Shown here: positions 8,300-17,395 of the stretch, one piece after another
Layout: every line of letters starts with the position of its first letter
How positions within the stretch are numbered: position 1 is the stretch's first letter
Assembly (NCBI GenBank): GCA_030430845.1
Contig: JAUIKE010000003.1
Span: 1 to 64,000 of the forward strand
Reading direction: 5' to 3'
Origin: Bacteroidia bacterium
GTDB lineage: Bacteria; Bacteroidota; Bacteroidia; Chitinophagales; Saprospiraceae
Length of the DNA: 64,000 nucleotides
Translations under genes and position numbers: made by a program
Notes under the pieces: model-generated
Told to the model about the DNA's origin: nothing
Seen by the model: the letters and a program-made list of their open reading frames with translations, nothing else
Databases searched by the model: none

Positions 8300-8416
8300 T
8301 CAAGATGGCTTTGCATGATAGCTGGCTGGTTTCTATTTTGGATGAAAATAAACATTTAGGCGAATAAAACAAAAGCATTCTTTTTTCAAACGGTTTATTA
8401 TTTTAAAGGTAAAAAC

Positions 8417-8854
8417 ATGGATTCATTTCTTCAACAAGCACTCGAGGAAGCTCGAAAAGGTTATACGGAAGGAGGTATTCCCATTGGTTCCGTGATTGTT
8501 CATCAGGGAAAAGTCATCGGAAAGGGGCACAATCAGCGCATCCAGCAAGGCAACCCTATTCTTCACGGGGAGATGGATGCCTTACAGAACGCAGGTCGGT
8601 ATCCAGCCTCTGTATACCGTCAAAGTATTTTATACACGACCTTATCTCCTTGTTCTATGTGTTCAGGAGCCATTTTGTTGTATGGAATACCAAAAGTCAT
8701 TATTGGTGAAAACCGAAGCTTTATGGGTGAGGAGGCTTTGCTCAGATCCAGAGGCGTAGAAGTCGTGCTTGTAAATGATGAAGCCTGTTATGAGTTGATG
8801 CAGCGATTTATCAAGGAGCATCCTGAGATTTGGAATGAAGATATTGGAGAATAA
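8417..8854 (+). CDS. Nucleoside/cytosine deaminase
   Basis: A 145-aa zinc-dependent deaminase of the CDA superfamily. The catalytic set is complete: HGE (His50, Glu52) and PCSMC (Cys79, Cys82). The protein hydrolyses an exocyclic amino group of a cytosine- or guanine-type base or nucleoside; its closest family look is the yeast-type cytosine deaminase (short, with LSPCSMCSGAILL). The alternative is a tRNA adenosine deaminase (TadA), but the sequence around the zinc site (ILHGEMDAL) fits cytosine deaminase better. It is cytoplasmic and monocistronic, divergent from the coiled-coil protein gene, with about 117 bp between the two starts. Confidence 0.85.
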   Translation: MDSFLQQALEEARKGYTEGGIPIGSVIVHQGKVIGKGHNQRIQQGNPILHGEMDALQNAGRYPASVYRQSILYTTLSPCSMCSGAILLYGIPKVIIGENRSFMGEEALLRSRGVEVVLVNDEACYELMQRFIKEHPEIWNEDIGE

Positions 8855-9006
8855 TAAGTCCTTTGCTAATATTCGTGCTTTTCGGTTTTGACAGCAAAAA
8901 TTATTCATTGGTCTACTTCCTGCTTCCTCGATAGCTTTCAATAGCTTTTTTGACCGTGTTTCAAGATAAAAACAACTATTTTGAGGCAAATGAAACCATC
9001 ATTATC

Positions 9007-10677
9007 ATGAAAAAACATACCACTAGCATTCTTTTTTCTTTACTTTTTGCCTTAACAAGCCTGCTCTTTTTTCCCGGATGCACCCCATCCGAGCAAGGGA
9101 GCGAGACCAACTTAAAATTTGAGATTTCTTTTCCTGAAGCGGCCCATGCAGAGGCCATTACCGGGCGGGTATACGTGATCATTTCTAATGACGATTCGCG
9201 TGAACCGCGCCTGCAAATCAGCACGATGGGACAGCCTTTTTGGGGAGAGGACATTGAGGCCCTTGCCCCCGGGGCAGCGGCTACTATTGACGGCAGCACC
9301 TTCGGCTATCCACTCGAAAGCCTGGCGGATCTTCCTCCGGGTGAATACAATGTGCAGGGCTTTGTCAATATCTACACCAAGTTCGAACGCTCGGACGGGC
9401 ATACGCTCTGGATGCACAACGACCAGTGGGAAGGCCAGCACTTCAACCGTTCGCCGGGCAACCTTTACAGCGACGTCCAGAAAATCACCATCGATCCGGA
9501 AAAAGGCGGTACGATTCGCCTCGATTGTAAAAATATCATCCCTCCGATCGAAATGCCCGAAGATACCAAGTGGGTCAAGCGCGTCAAGTTTAAGAGCGAA
9601 ATGCTGAGTGAGTTCTGGGGGCAGGATATCTTCCTGGGCGCTACCATTTTACTTCCCAAAGATTACGAGGAACATCCTGATTCTTATTACCCTGTTAACT
9701 ACATCCAGGGGCATTTCTCCCTGGGCAATCCCAATCGTTTCAGCACGGAAGATCCGGGAGAAGGAAATCCCCGAGCCCGGGCCGGCTACGAATTTTACCA
9801 ATTTTGGGACTCAGATGAAGCCCCTCGCTTTATTGCAGTGACCTTCCAGCACCCCTGCCCTTATTACGATGATTCATATGCAGTAAACTCTCCTAATGTC
9901 GGACCATATGGAGATGCGATTATGCAGGAATTGATCCCGTATGTGGAAGAGCAATTTCGCATTATCCGCGAGCCCTACGCACGTATGCTCTCGGGCGGAT
10001 CGACCGGTGGATGGGAATCACTGGCCCTACAGATCTTCAATCCGGATTTCTTTGGAGGTACGTTTTCACTGTGCCCCGACCCGGTTGATTTCAACTACTT
10101 CCAGGCCGTAAATATTTATGAGGATGAAAATGCTTATTATAAAAACAGAGGCTGGCTGAAAGTCCCTACTCCTTCCGACCGCTATACCGACGGTATGATC
10201 CGCCTGACGTATGAACAACGCAATCATTACGAGCTAGTGCGGGGCACCAAAGGCCGATCCGGAGAGCAGGTCGACATTTTTGAGGCTGTTTTTGGTCCGA
10301 TCGGAGAGGATGGATATGTTAAGGAACTTTTTGATCAAAAGACCGGTGAAATCGATAAGGAGGTTGCTGCCTATTGGAAAGAAAATTATGACCTGCACCA
10401 ATATTTACGGAAAAACTGGGCTACCCTCGGCCCCAAGCTAAAAGGTAAACTCCATATTTACACTGGTGACATGGATACTTATTACTTAAATCCAGCCGTG
10501 GAACTACTAGAGGAATACCTGGAAAAAACGGATCCTTTCTACGAAGGAGTAGTAGAATACGGAGATGGAGAGCCTCACTGTTGGGGCCCCGACCGTAAAG
10601 ACCTTCAGTTTTTGATGGCTGAACAGGTTAAGAAAAATGCGCCCATGCCGGCGAATACCAGAATGTGGAATTATTGA
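9007..10677 (+). CDS. Secreted esterase-like lipoprotein
   Basis: A 556-aa predicted lipoprotein: signal peptide with lipobox cysteine in LFFPGC (about residue 25). An earlier in-frame ATG at 8950 would put 19 polar residues ahead of the signal, so ATG 9007 was chosen. The N-terminal third is beta-rich. The C-terminal two thirds look like an alpha/beta hydrolase of the enterochelin-esterase (Esterase_D) type, with nucleophile motif GGSTGG (Ser at about 332) and a late histidine in GEPHCWGP. It probably cleaves an ester outside the cytoplasm; substrate unknown. No operon partner: a strong bidirectional terminator follows. Confidence 0.65.
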   Translation: MKKHTTSILFSLLFALTSLLFFPGCTPSEQGSETNLKFEISFPEAAHAEAITGRVYVIISNDDSREPRLQISTMGQPFWGEDIEALAPGAAATIDGSTFGYPLESLADLPPGEYNVQGFVNIYTKFERSDGHTLWMHNDQWEGQHFNRSPGNLYSDVQKITIDPEKGGTIRLDCKNIIPPIEMPEDTKWVKRVKFKSEMLSEFWGQDIFLGATILLPKDYEEHPDSYYPVNYIQGHFSLGNPNRFSTEDPGEGNPRARAGYEFYQFWDSDEAPRFIAVTFQHPCPYYDDSYAVNSPNVGPYGDAIMQELIPYVEEQFRIIREPYARMLSGGSTGGWESLALQIFNPDFFGGTFSLCPDPVDFNYFQAVNIYEDENAYYKNRGWLKVPTPSDRYTDGMIRLTYEQRNHYELVRGTKGRSGEQVDIFEAVFGPIGEDGYVKELFDQKTGEIDKEVAAYWKENYDLHQYLRKNWATLGPKLKGKLHIYTGDMDTYYLNPAVELLEEYLEKTDPFYEGVVEYGDGEPHCWGPDRKDLQFLMAEQVKKNAPMPANTRMWNY

Positions 10678-10685
10678 TATTGAAT

Positions 10686-10723
10686 AAAAAAAAGCCGAGG
10701 GCCTGGGCCCTCGGCTTTTTTTT
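10686..10723. terminator. Bidirectional rho-independent terminator
   Basis: Stem GCCGAGGGCC/GGCCCTCGGC with a TG loop, flanked by eight A on the left and eight T on the right. It serves both the esterase-like gene (plus) and the convergent permease gene (minus), whose stop codon it touches. Confidence 0.95.
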
Positions 10724-13370
10724 ATTCGTCTCTAAGGCTATTCACCGGATTCCCTATCGCGGCCCGCCAGGTCTGGCTACCTACCGTGATCATCGCCACG
10801 ACTATGGCGCCCAGGCCGGCCACTGGAAAGATCCACCAATTGATCGGCACCCGATAAGCAAAATCATCCAGCCAGATATCCATTAGGAACCAGGCCAGTG
10901 GAGAAAAAACGATCAGGGCGATCAGGATCATCCAAATGAAATGACGTGACAACAATCCGACTATAACCGTAGTGGAAGCGCCCAGAATTTTACGTATCCC
11001 GATTTCTTTCCGACGACGTTCGGTCATATACGTAGCCAAAGCATAAGTTCCTATACTCGCTATGAAAATGGCTAATATGGTAGCGATCAGGACAAAGGAA
11101 CTCCACTTTTGCTCAGCGGTGTACATCGCCCCATATCCTTCATCTACAAATTGGTAGTCGATCGGGAAGCCGGTATTAAACTGGTCCCAGGTTTTTTCAA
11201 CAGCGGCAATGGTGCCTGCCATATCTTCTGTACCTACTCTTAAGGCTACTTTCCAGTAAGACTCGGGATAGATGTGCAGAACAGCAGTTTGTACTTCCTC
11301 GTGCAAGCTGGCATAGTGGAAATCCCGAACGACTCCGATGATTCTACCTCGCTTGATGCTGTCGGGATAATGCCACATGTCCCATTCCAAGGATTTTCCA
11401 ATCACATCCTCCGGGTTATCACCCAATCCTAACTGACGGATCGCTGTTTCATTCACGATAAAAGCTTCGGAGGCGTCGGTAGGTATTTCTTCTGAAAAAT
11501 TTCGGCCGGCTATGATTTCCATACCCATGGTAGGCACGTAGTTATGATCAACACAGAACAGTCTGGCAGATTGTTTCCTGCGGTCTTCACCCGGCACTAT
11601 GATATTATCGCCTGCTATGATATCCCCAGGAATACCAAAAGAAACGCTAACCGATTGGACCTTCGGTATTTTTGAAAACTCTTCCCTTACACTTTCCTGT
11701 TGACTGAACATTGGACCACGCATCGGGAAATACAGCAATTGCTCCTTTTCAAAGCCCAAATCCTTTTTCCCCAGCAAATGGATTTGCTGAGTTATGACCA
11801 TCACACAGATGATCAGCAAAATAGTCAGGCCGAATTGAAGGACCACCAGGCCTTTGCGAAACCATTGCGTGCCGTTACCCGGATTAAAACTACGGGCTTT
11901 TAAGGCCTGGATCGGCTTAAAGCCAGAAATAATAAAGGCCGGATACGCGCCTGCCAATAATCCTGTTATTAAAATTGCCCCCAATAAAAGGGCCACTGCC
12001 AAAGGATGTATAAACCAGGTTGGTGACATGGCTTTCTCAGCAAAAGTATTGACATACGGAATGGTCAAAGAACTCAAAACTACAGCCAGTATAGTGGCAA
12101 TAGCAGCCACGATGGTGGCCTCTCCAATGAATTGGAATGCTAATTGACTCCTCAATGCACCCGTTGTTTTGCGTACGCCCACTTCCTTAGCTCGCTGTAA
12201 GGCTTTAGCCGTGGTAAGATTGATAAAATTAATACAGGCTATCAGTAATAGGAATAAGCCGATACCTATCAAGCCCTTGATATAAAGATGATTAGATCGG
12301 CGAGCGATATCATTTCTGAAACCGGCTGAATACAGATGGATATCTGTTACCTTTTGTAAATAGGGGTAGTAATGGAAACCCGAGGGTTTAGTTTTTGGAT
12401 GTATCTCTTTTTCGGCATACTCATACATTTTGGCTTCCAATGCTTCCTCATTCGCATTCGGTTTTAATTTAATATAGTTGTAAAAATCCTGCCAGACCCA
12501 ACTCTGGATTCGTTCTTTTGGTACATCCCGGATCAATTCTTCAAATGAAAAGAGAAAATCAAAATCCAGGTGGAAGTAAGGGGATGGATTTTCCACAACA
12601 GCAGTTACTTTTACGGGATCGCCGTTTAAGGTCAAAATTTGCCCCACCGGGTTCTCCGCCCCAAAATACTTTTCAGCTAGTGACGCAGTCAATACAATAG
12701 AATTGGGCTCATTTAAAGCATGAGCGGCCTCCCCGTATTTGAACGGCAGGTGGAAAAAATCAAAAAAGGCAGATTCGACGATCAGTCCTTTTTCCTCAAA
12801 ATACTCCTCATCCTCATTTTTAAATAAATACTTCTGTCGAATATTGTAGACCCGCAGAGACTCCTCAACTTCAGGAAATGTCTCTTTCAGGGCCGGTCCC
12901 ATCCTCGGAGAGGTACTGGCCATCATTCCACCCATTGAACTACCAAATGACTGGGTGTAAACCCGATATAGTCGATCCTTTTCAGGATGATGCTGATCAA
13001 ACTTCCACTCATCCAATACAAATAGGGAAATCAGGAAACAGCCTGCCAGGCCAATTGCTAGCCCCAAGATATTAATCAGACTGCTTTGACGGTTTTTTAG
13101 CAGATTACGAATCGCTACTTTGAAATAGTTTTTTAACATGTCAGGTGATATTATTGAAAAAATAGGGTTAGACAATTTTTTAATTACCGAGGGTCTGAAC
13201 AACAGCAGTACTTCTTTGCGGTATCTCCTGCGAGCATAGGAAGAGCCCTTGCTTTCCAGGTCTCGCCGGAAGTGCTCCTCTAAATCTCCTTCCAGTTCTT
13301 CCAACAATAAAGGGTGGCAGAACCAGCGGAGCAATCTTTGATATAGTTTGGGTGGTGGTGTGTGGTTCAT
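10722..13370 (-). CDS. FtsX/MacB-type ABC permease with permease-prefix domain
   Basis: An 882-aa inner-membrane protein. Residues 1-65 (YQRLLRWFCHPLLLEELEGDLEEHF) match the permease-prefix domain found in Bacteroidetes permeases next to PadR genes. Then come a first membrane helix (about 100-120), a periplasmic MacB-like domain, three helices with the FtsX signature RAKEVGVRKTTGA (about 385-500), a second periplasmic domain, and a final three-helix FtsX unit with RRKEIGIRKILGA. Such duplicated permeases work with a separate ATPase to export or signal; no ATPase gene is adjacent. The PadR gene upstream on the same strand is its likely regulator. Confidence 0.9.
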   Translation of the reverse strand: MNHTPPPKLYQRLLRWFCHPLLLEELEGDLEEHFRRDLESKGSSYARRRYRKEVLLLFRPSVIKKLSNPIFSIISPDMLKNYFKVAIRNLLKNRQSSLINILGLAIGLAGCFLISLFVLDEWKFDQHHPEKDRLYRVYTQSFGSSMGGMMASTSPRMGPALKETFPEVEESLRVYNIRQKYLFKNEDEEYFEEKGLIVESAFFDFFHLPFKYGEAAHALNEPNSIVLTASLAEKYFGAENPVGQILTLNGDPVKVTAVVENPSPYFHLDFDFLFSFEELIRDVPKERIQSWVWQDFYNYIKLKPNANEEALEAKMYEYAEKEIHPKTKPSGFHYYPYLQKVTDIHLYSAGFRNDIARRSNHLYIKGLIGIGLFLLLIACINFINLTTAKALQRAKEVGVRKTTGALRSQLAFQFIGEATIVAAIATILAVVLSSLTIPYVNTFAEKAMSPTWFIHPLAVALLLGAILITGLLAGAYPAFIISGFKPIQALKARSFNPGNGTQWFRKGLVVLQFGLTILLIICVMVITQQIHLLGKKDLGFEKEQLLYFPMRGPMFSQQESVREEFSKIPKVQSVSVSFGIPGDIIAGDNIIVPGEDRRKQSARLFCVDHNYVPTMGMEIIAGRNFSEEIPTDASEAFIVNETAIRQLGLGDNPEDVIGKSLEWDMWHYPDSIKRGRIIGVVRDFHYASLHEEVQTAVLHIYPESYWKVALRVGTEDMAGTIAAVEKTWDQFNTGFPIDYQFVDEGYGAMYTAEQKWSSFVLIATILAIFIASIGTYALATYMTERRRKEIGIRKILGASTTVIVGLLSRHFIWMILIALIVFSPLAWFLMDIWLDDFAYRVPINWWIFPVAGLGAIVVAMITVGSQTWRAAIGNPVNSLRDE

Positions 13371-13396
13371 TGTTTAGTCTTTCTTGGGTTCCGAAA

Positions 13397-13438
13397 TTCC
13401 ATGGTTCCGGGGTTCCCAGGAACTTTGGAACCATGGAA
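13397..13438. repeat. Inverted repeat upstream of permease gene
   Basis: TTCCATGGTTCC at 13397-13408 is repeated in inverse as GGAACCATGGAA at 13427-13438. It lies between the PadR and permease genes and may act as an attenuator or be a repeat remnant. Confidence 0.5.
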
Positions 13439-13478
13439 CCTTGGGACTTTGAAACCCTATATTCAAAAAGCTACAATA

Positions 13479-13539
13479 CCTTCGACCTTCGTCCTTCAAC
13501 CTTCGTCCTTCAACCTTCGTCCTTCGTCCTTCGACCTTC
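13479..13539. repeat. Tandem CCTTCGTCCTTCAA-type repeat
   Basis: About six imperfect units of CCTTCGAC/CCTTCGTC/CCTTCAAC lie just downstream of the PadR stop (minus strand). A low-complexity repeat with no coding role seen. Confidence 0.7.
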
Positions 13540-13882
13540 AAAAAGCCCACTTACTTCTATCCCAGGAAACTTTCGGAATAGCCTGGTACAGATCATCACG
13601 ATGTTTCTTGGCTTCCTGGAGAGCCTCTTTGCCTCGATTCGTAACGGTGTAAAAACGTTTGCGCCGGCCGCCTCTAACCGCACTCCCCTCTCCCATCTGG
13701 GAAGTCACAAAACCCTTGTCCTCAAGGCGGCTTAGGGCGGTGTGTAAAGAACCTCTGCTAATATTTCGATCAAGCCGGTCATTGATTTCTTCCTGAATAC
13801 TGACCCCATAAGCATTATCATCCAGCAATAATATGGTCAGCAGCACGATTTCCTGGAATTCTCCTAGGTATGTTCCTTTCAT
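13538..13882 (-). CDS. PadR family transcriptional regulator
   Basis: A 114-aa winged-helix regulator. Family features: LGEFQEIVLLTILLLDDNAYGVSIQEEI (helices 1-3), SRGSLHTALSRLEDKGFVTS (recognition helix and turn), and the wing GGRRKRFYTVTNRGKEAL. The short C-terminal dimerisation helix is typical of the PadR-s2 class. In Bacteroidetes such genes precede permease-prefix FtsX genes, as here. The upstream region carries two copies of TGTTTTAAAATGAAGA, likely autoregulatory sites. Confidence 0.92.
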   Translation of the reverse strand: MKGTYLGEFQEIVLLTILLLDDNAYGVSIQEEINDRLDRNISRGSLHTALSRLEDKGFVTSQMGEGSAVRGGRRKRFYTVTNRGKEALQEAKKHRDDLYQAIPKVSWDRSKWAF

Positions 13883-13890
13883 TCTTATTA

Positions 13891-13943
13891 TGTTTTAAAA
13901 TGAAGACCATATAAAGATAGTATTTTGTTTTAAAATGAAGAAC
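13891..13943. promoter_or_regulatory. Direct repeats, candidate PadR operator
   Basis: TGTTTTAAAATGAAGA occurs at 13891-13906 and 13926-13941, 35 bp apart, immediately upstream of the padR-like start. Each contains the self-complementary TTTTAAAA. Repeat and position suggest binding by the adjacent regulator; inference. Confidence 0.5.
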
Positions 13944-14335
13944 AAATGCCGACAGTAAACATCAGGAGAACGGATTACTTTGAAATAGGTTACAAACTTT
14001 TTTTTTGAGGAGTAATCCAACAAGGTATTTTCAGAATTAATTCAGTATTTATTCTAAAAAAATTCAGAATAAAATCAAGATTAAATCAAAATTCATTCAG
14101 AAATTATTCACAATTCAAGCAAAAAAGCTGCTCCGGTCTATATTTTTATTATTTTATTACCAATTCTTTATTTTTTTATTATTTTTCAGGCCTAAATCGA
14201 CAAAATTTCCCACGGACTAAGCGAAAAATAAAAGATTTGAGCACCCCCAAAAGATTTACCACTTAAAAAAAGTGGTCTTACGCTATCATCAACAAATAAT
14301 TTTCAACACTCTATTCAATCACTTAAACTTAGTTT
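13944..14335. other. A/T-rich promoter region of SusC gene
   Basis: About 390 bp without a gene. It is very A/T-rich with recurring ATTCAGAAT-like words (14030-14110) and a small hairpin CCACTT-AAAAAA-AAGTGG at 14259-14276. The promoter of the SusC/SusD operon should lie here; I could not fix a -33/-7 pair with confidence. Confidence 0.4.
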
Positions 14336-17300
14336 ATGAAGCATGCGAAACATTTCATGCTCTCAGCACTGTTTAGTATTCTTACCATAGCAGTGCTGCA
14401 TGCCCAGTTCACTGTACAGGGAACAGTAACGGATGCAACGGGAGATCCTTTAATTGGTGCGACTATTTTGGTCAAGGGCACCACTACGGGTACGACAACC
14501 GACATAGATGGTAGTTTTGAACTTAGGCTGCCCGGCCAGGAAGCCACTTTGCTTGTTACTTATACCGGATACGCAGATCGGGAAGTGGCGGTATCTTCTA
14601 CCAACAACAATGTTTCTATTTCACTTCAGGAAGCTGTGAGTGAATTGTCTGAAGTCATTGTAGTAGGTTATGGAGAAACCCGCAAGGAAGCGCTCACCGG
14701 CTCGGTGACTTCTCTGCGTTCGGAGCAGATTGAGCAAGTTCCTTTAGCCTCCGTAGAGCAAGCTTTACAAGGAAACATTGCCGGTTTGCAGTCAGTCATG
14801 GGCAATGGTCAACCAGGCGCCAATGTTCAGGTGCGCATTCGCGGGATCGGTTCCATTTCTGCATCGAGTGAGCCTTTGTACGTGATCGATGGCATTCCGG
14901 TAACTTCCGGCGATATTACCCGGACCAATACCACTGCCAACACCATGGCCTCGCTCAACCCCAATGATATCGAGGCAGTTACCGTACTGAAAGATGCTGC
15001 GGCTACATCTATCTATGGTTCACGGGGAGCGAACGGAGTTATTTTGATCACCACAAAAAGCGGCAGGAGCGGCAAACCAAGGATAGACCTGAAAACCCAG
15101 GTCGGGTTTAACGGATGGGCTGTTTCTGACAGCAGGCGCCTCAAACCACTAACCGCAGAGCAGTATACTGAAATGTACCTGGAAGGCTGGATGAACCGTG
15201 GCGAAACGGTCCAGCGTGCAATGGAGCGCTTTAACGGCCATTACCCCGGTGCAGTAGATTTCGGCCCGAACGGAGAAATTCAACGTATTAACATAGAATC
15301 CGATTGGATAGATGCTATTACTCGTACAGGGTTTAACCAAAGCTACGACCTAAGTGCAAGTGGAGGGACCGATGCAGTTTCATACTATGCTTCCGGTTCT
15401 TATTTCAGCCAGGAAGCTCCAATCATCTATTCTGGCTTGGATCGATACTCTTCACGTCTGAACTTAAAAGTGAAACCGAACGAAAAATTCACCATTTCTA
15501 ATAACCTTTCCTTGTCCAGACTTGAGCAATATGGAATGAGTGACGGAAGTTTTTGGGCTAACCCACTTTATACCGGTTATTTCCTTGCTCCGGTTATTCC
15601 AATTTATGACGACCAGGGGCGTTTTTACGGTGATCACCAATCCTTCTTCATGGGAGGTAACAACCCCGTGGGCAGCTTAAGTGGCGATGACAACCGCCAG
15701 TTTGATCAGATCCGAATCATGGATAACCTGTCAGCCGATTATCAATTAGCAAAAGGTTTGAAATTCAGGACTGCCTGGGCTTTTGATATGATCAACGTTC
15801 AGGAGTTTTTCTATCGGAACCCACGCTACGGAGACGGTAGAAACGTAAATGGGTATGCGACCGAAACGGCCATCAATGAATTAAACTGGATCGGAACTCA
15901 AACGCTGAATTATAGCAAAACCTTCAAAACGGATCATAATGTCTCTGCTCTTGTAGGATATGAGGCCCAAAAGAACAGAAGAAAAGGGGTCATTACAACC
16001 GGCGAGCAGTATCCAAATAGTGAATTAAGGACACTTCAGAATGCGGCCAACCCAACTCAGGCTTATAGTGATTTCACTGAATATACCTTTTCTTCCATTT
16101 TCTCCCGTGTGGATTATAATTACCAGCTGAAATATTATCTAAGCGGTTCTGTTCGCCGTGACGGTTCCTCCAGATTTGGTAGAAATAACCGCTACGGCAC
16201 TTTCTGGTCGGTCGGTCTGTCTTGGAGAATGGATCAGGAAGCTTTCCTTCAAGACGTGAGTTTCATTGACGACCTTAAATTGCGGACCAGCTACGGAACA
16301 AACGGTAATGCAGGCATTGGCAACTATGAACATTTACCGCTGTTTGGCTTTGGTGCCGATTACGACGGTTCTCCGGGGGGAGTACCCACAGAGATCGGAA
16401 ACGTGAACCTGACATGGGAAACTTCTACCAACTTTAACATCGGTTTGGACTTTGGGCTGTTCAACTTCCTTTCCGGAACGGTAGAATATTTCTCAAGAGA
16501 GTCCGACAACTTATTGCTGGCCCGCCCGATCTCTTCTACTACCGGCTTTACATCTCTGACCCAAAACTTTGGTGCCATGCGTAACAGCGGATTGGAGTTA
16601 ACCTTAAATGCGAACATTATCAGTCGCGATAACTTCAGCTGGGGAGTAGGTGGAAACATTACTTTCCTTAAAAACGAGGTAACCAGGCTGGACGAGGACA
16701 TCATTGACGGTACTAAGATTCGGAAAGAAGGATACGATTTTCAGACTTTTTACCTATATGAATATGCGGGGGTAGATCCGGCAACCGGCACTCCTCTTTG
16801 GTACACCGATGAGTCAGAAAGTACCATGACCGGTAACATTAACGACGCCACTCGTTTTATTTCCGGCAGAAGTGCGACTCCTGATTTTTTTGGTGGATTG
16901 AATACAAACCTAGCCTTTAAAGGCATTACGCTCGACGCACAGTTTGTGTACTCTTTCGGTAACTATCTGTACGATACAGAAGCACGCTTCCTCCAGGGAG
17001 ACGGTTCTTTGACTCCTCGCAGCCAGACACAAATTAACCTGCAACGCTGGAGAGAACCAGGTGATATTACAGATGTGCCTTACTTCAGATGGGGCGGCAA
17101 CAACAACAGTAACGTGGCCAACATGACCCGTTGGTTGAAAGACGGTTCTCACATCCGCCTTAGAAATGTTACACTGGCTTACAGCCTTCCCAACACATTG
17201 GTATCCAAAGTTGGATTTCGCTCTGCACGGATCTATGCAAGAGGCGTCAACTTATGGACCTGGACAAAAGACAAAGACCTCTATATGGATCCGGAAGCCG

Positions 17301-17374
17301 CCATCAATGGTCTTGTTGAGTCTCCGGTACCTAACCTGAAAACAATTTCTTTCGGTCTGGATATCGGTTTTTAA
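14336..17374 (+). CDS. SusC/RagA-type TonB-dependent outer-membrane transporter
   Basis: A 1012-aa outer-membrane transporter. Order: signal peptide (to about residue 23, ending LHAQ), carboxypeptidase-like regulatory domain (25-110; VTDATGDPLIGATILVKGT), TonB-box-like SEVIVVGYGETRKEALTGSV (about 103-122), plug domain (to about 240, with IRGIGSISASSEPLYVIDG), and a beta barrel ending in FGLDIGF with terminal phenylalanine. It imports oligosaccharides with energy from TonB-ExbBD, using the adjacent SusD as lid. No sugar-cleaving enzyme is adjacent, only xylose isomerase. Followed by susD after 21 bp, clearly the same operon. Confidence 0.95.
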   Translation: MKHAKHFMLSALFSILTIAVLHAQFTVQGTVTDATGDPLIGATILVKGTTTGTTTDIDGSFELRLPGQEATLLVTYTGYADREVAVSSTNNNVSISLQEAVSELSEVIVVGYGETRKEALTGSVTSLRSEQIEQVPLASVEQALQGNIAGLQSVMGNGQPGANVQVRIRGIGSISASSEPLYVIDGIPVTSGDITRTNTTANTMASLNPNDIEAVTVLKDAAATSIYGSRGANGVILITTKSGRSGKPRIDLKTQVGFNGWAVSDSRRLKPLTAEQYTEMYLEGWMNRGETVQRAMERFNGHYPGAVDFGPNGEIQRINIESDWIDAITRTGFNQSYDLSASGGTDAVSYYASGSYFSQEAPIIYSGLDRYSSRLNLKVKPNEKFTISNNLSLSRLEQYGMSDGSFWANPLYTGYFLAPVIPIYDDQGRFYGDHQSFFMGGNNPVGSLSGDDNRQFDQIRIMDNLSADYQLAKGLKFRTAWAFDMINVQEFFYRNPRYGDGRNVNGYATETAINELNWIGTQTLNYSKTFKTDHNVSALVGYEAQKNRRKGVITTGEQYPNSELRTLQNAANPTQAYSDFTEYTFSSIFSRVDYNYQLKYYLSGSVRRDGSSRFGRNNRYGTFWSVGLSWRMDQEAFLQDVSFIDDLKLRTSYGTNGNAGIGNYEHLPLFGFGADYDGSPGGVPTEIGNVNLTWETSTNFNIGLDFGLFNFLSGTVEYFSRESDNLLLARPISSTTGFTSLTQNFGAMRNSGLELTLNANIISRDNFSWGVGGNITFLKNEVTRLDEDIIDGTKIRKEGYDFQTFYLYEYAGVDPATGTPLWYTDESESTMTGNINDATRFISGRSATPDFFGGLNTNLAFKGITLDAQFVYSFGNYLYDTEARFLQGDGSLTPRSQTQINLQRWREPGDITDVPYFRWGGNNNSNVANMTRWLKDGSHIRLRNVTLAYSLPNTLVSKVGFRSARIYARGVNLWTWTKDKDLYMDPEAAINGLVESPVPNLKTISFGLDIGF

Positions 17375-17395
17375 TTACATCAAAATTGATCAATA

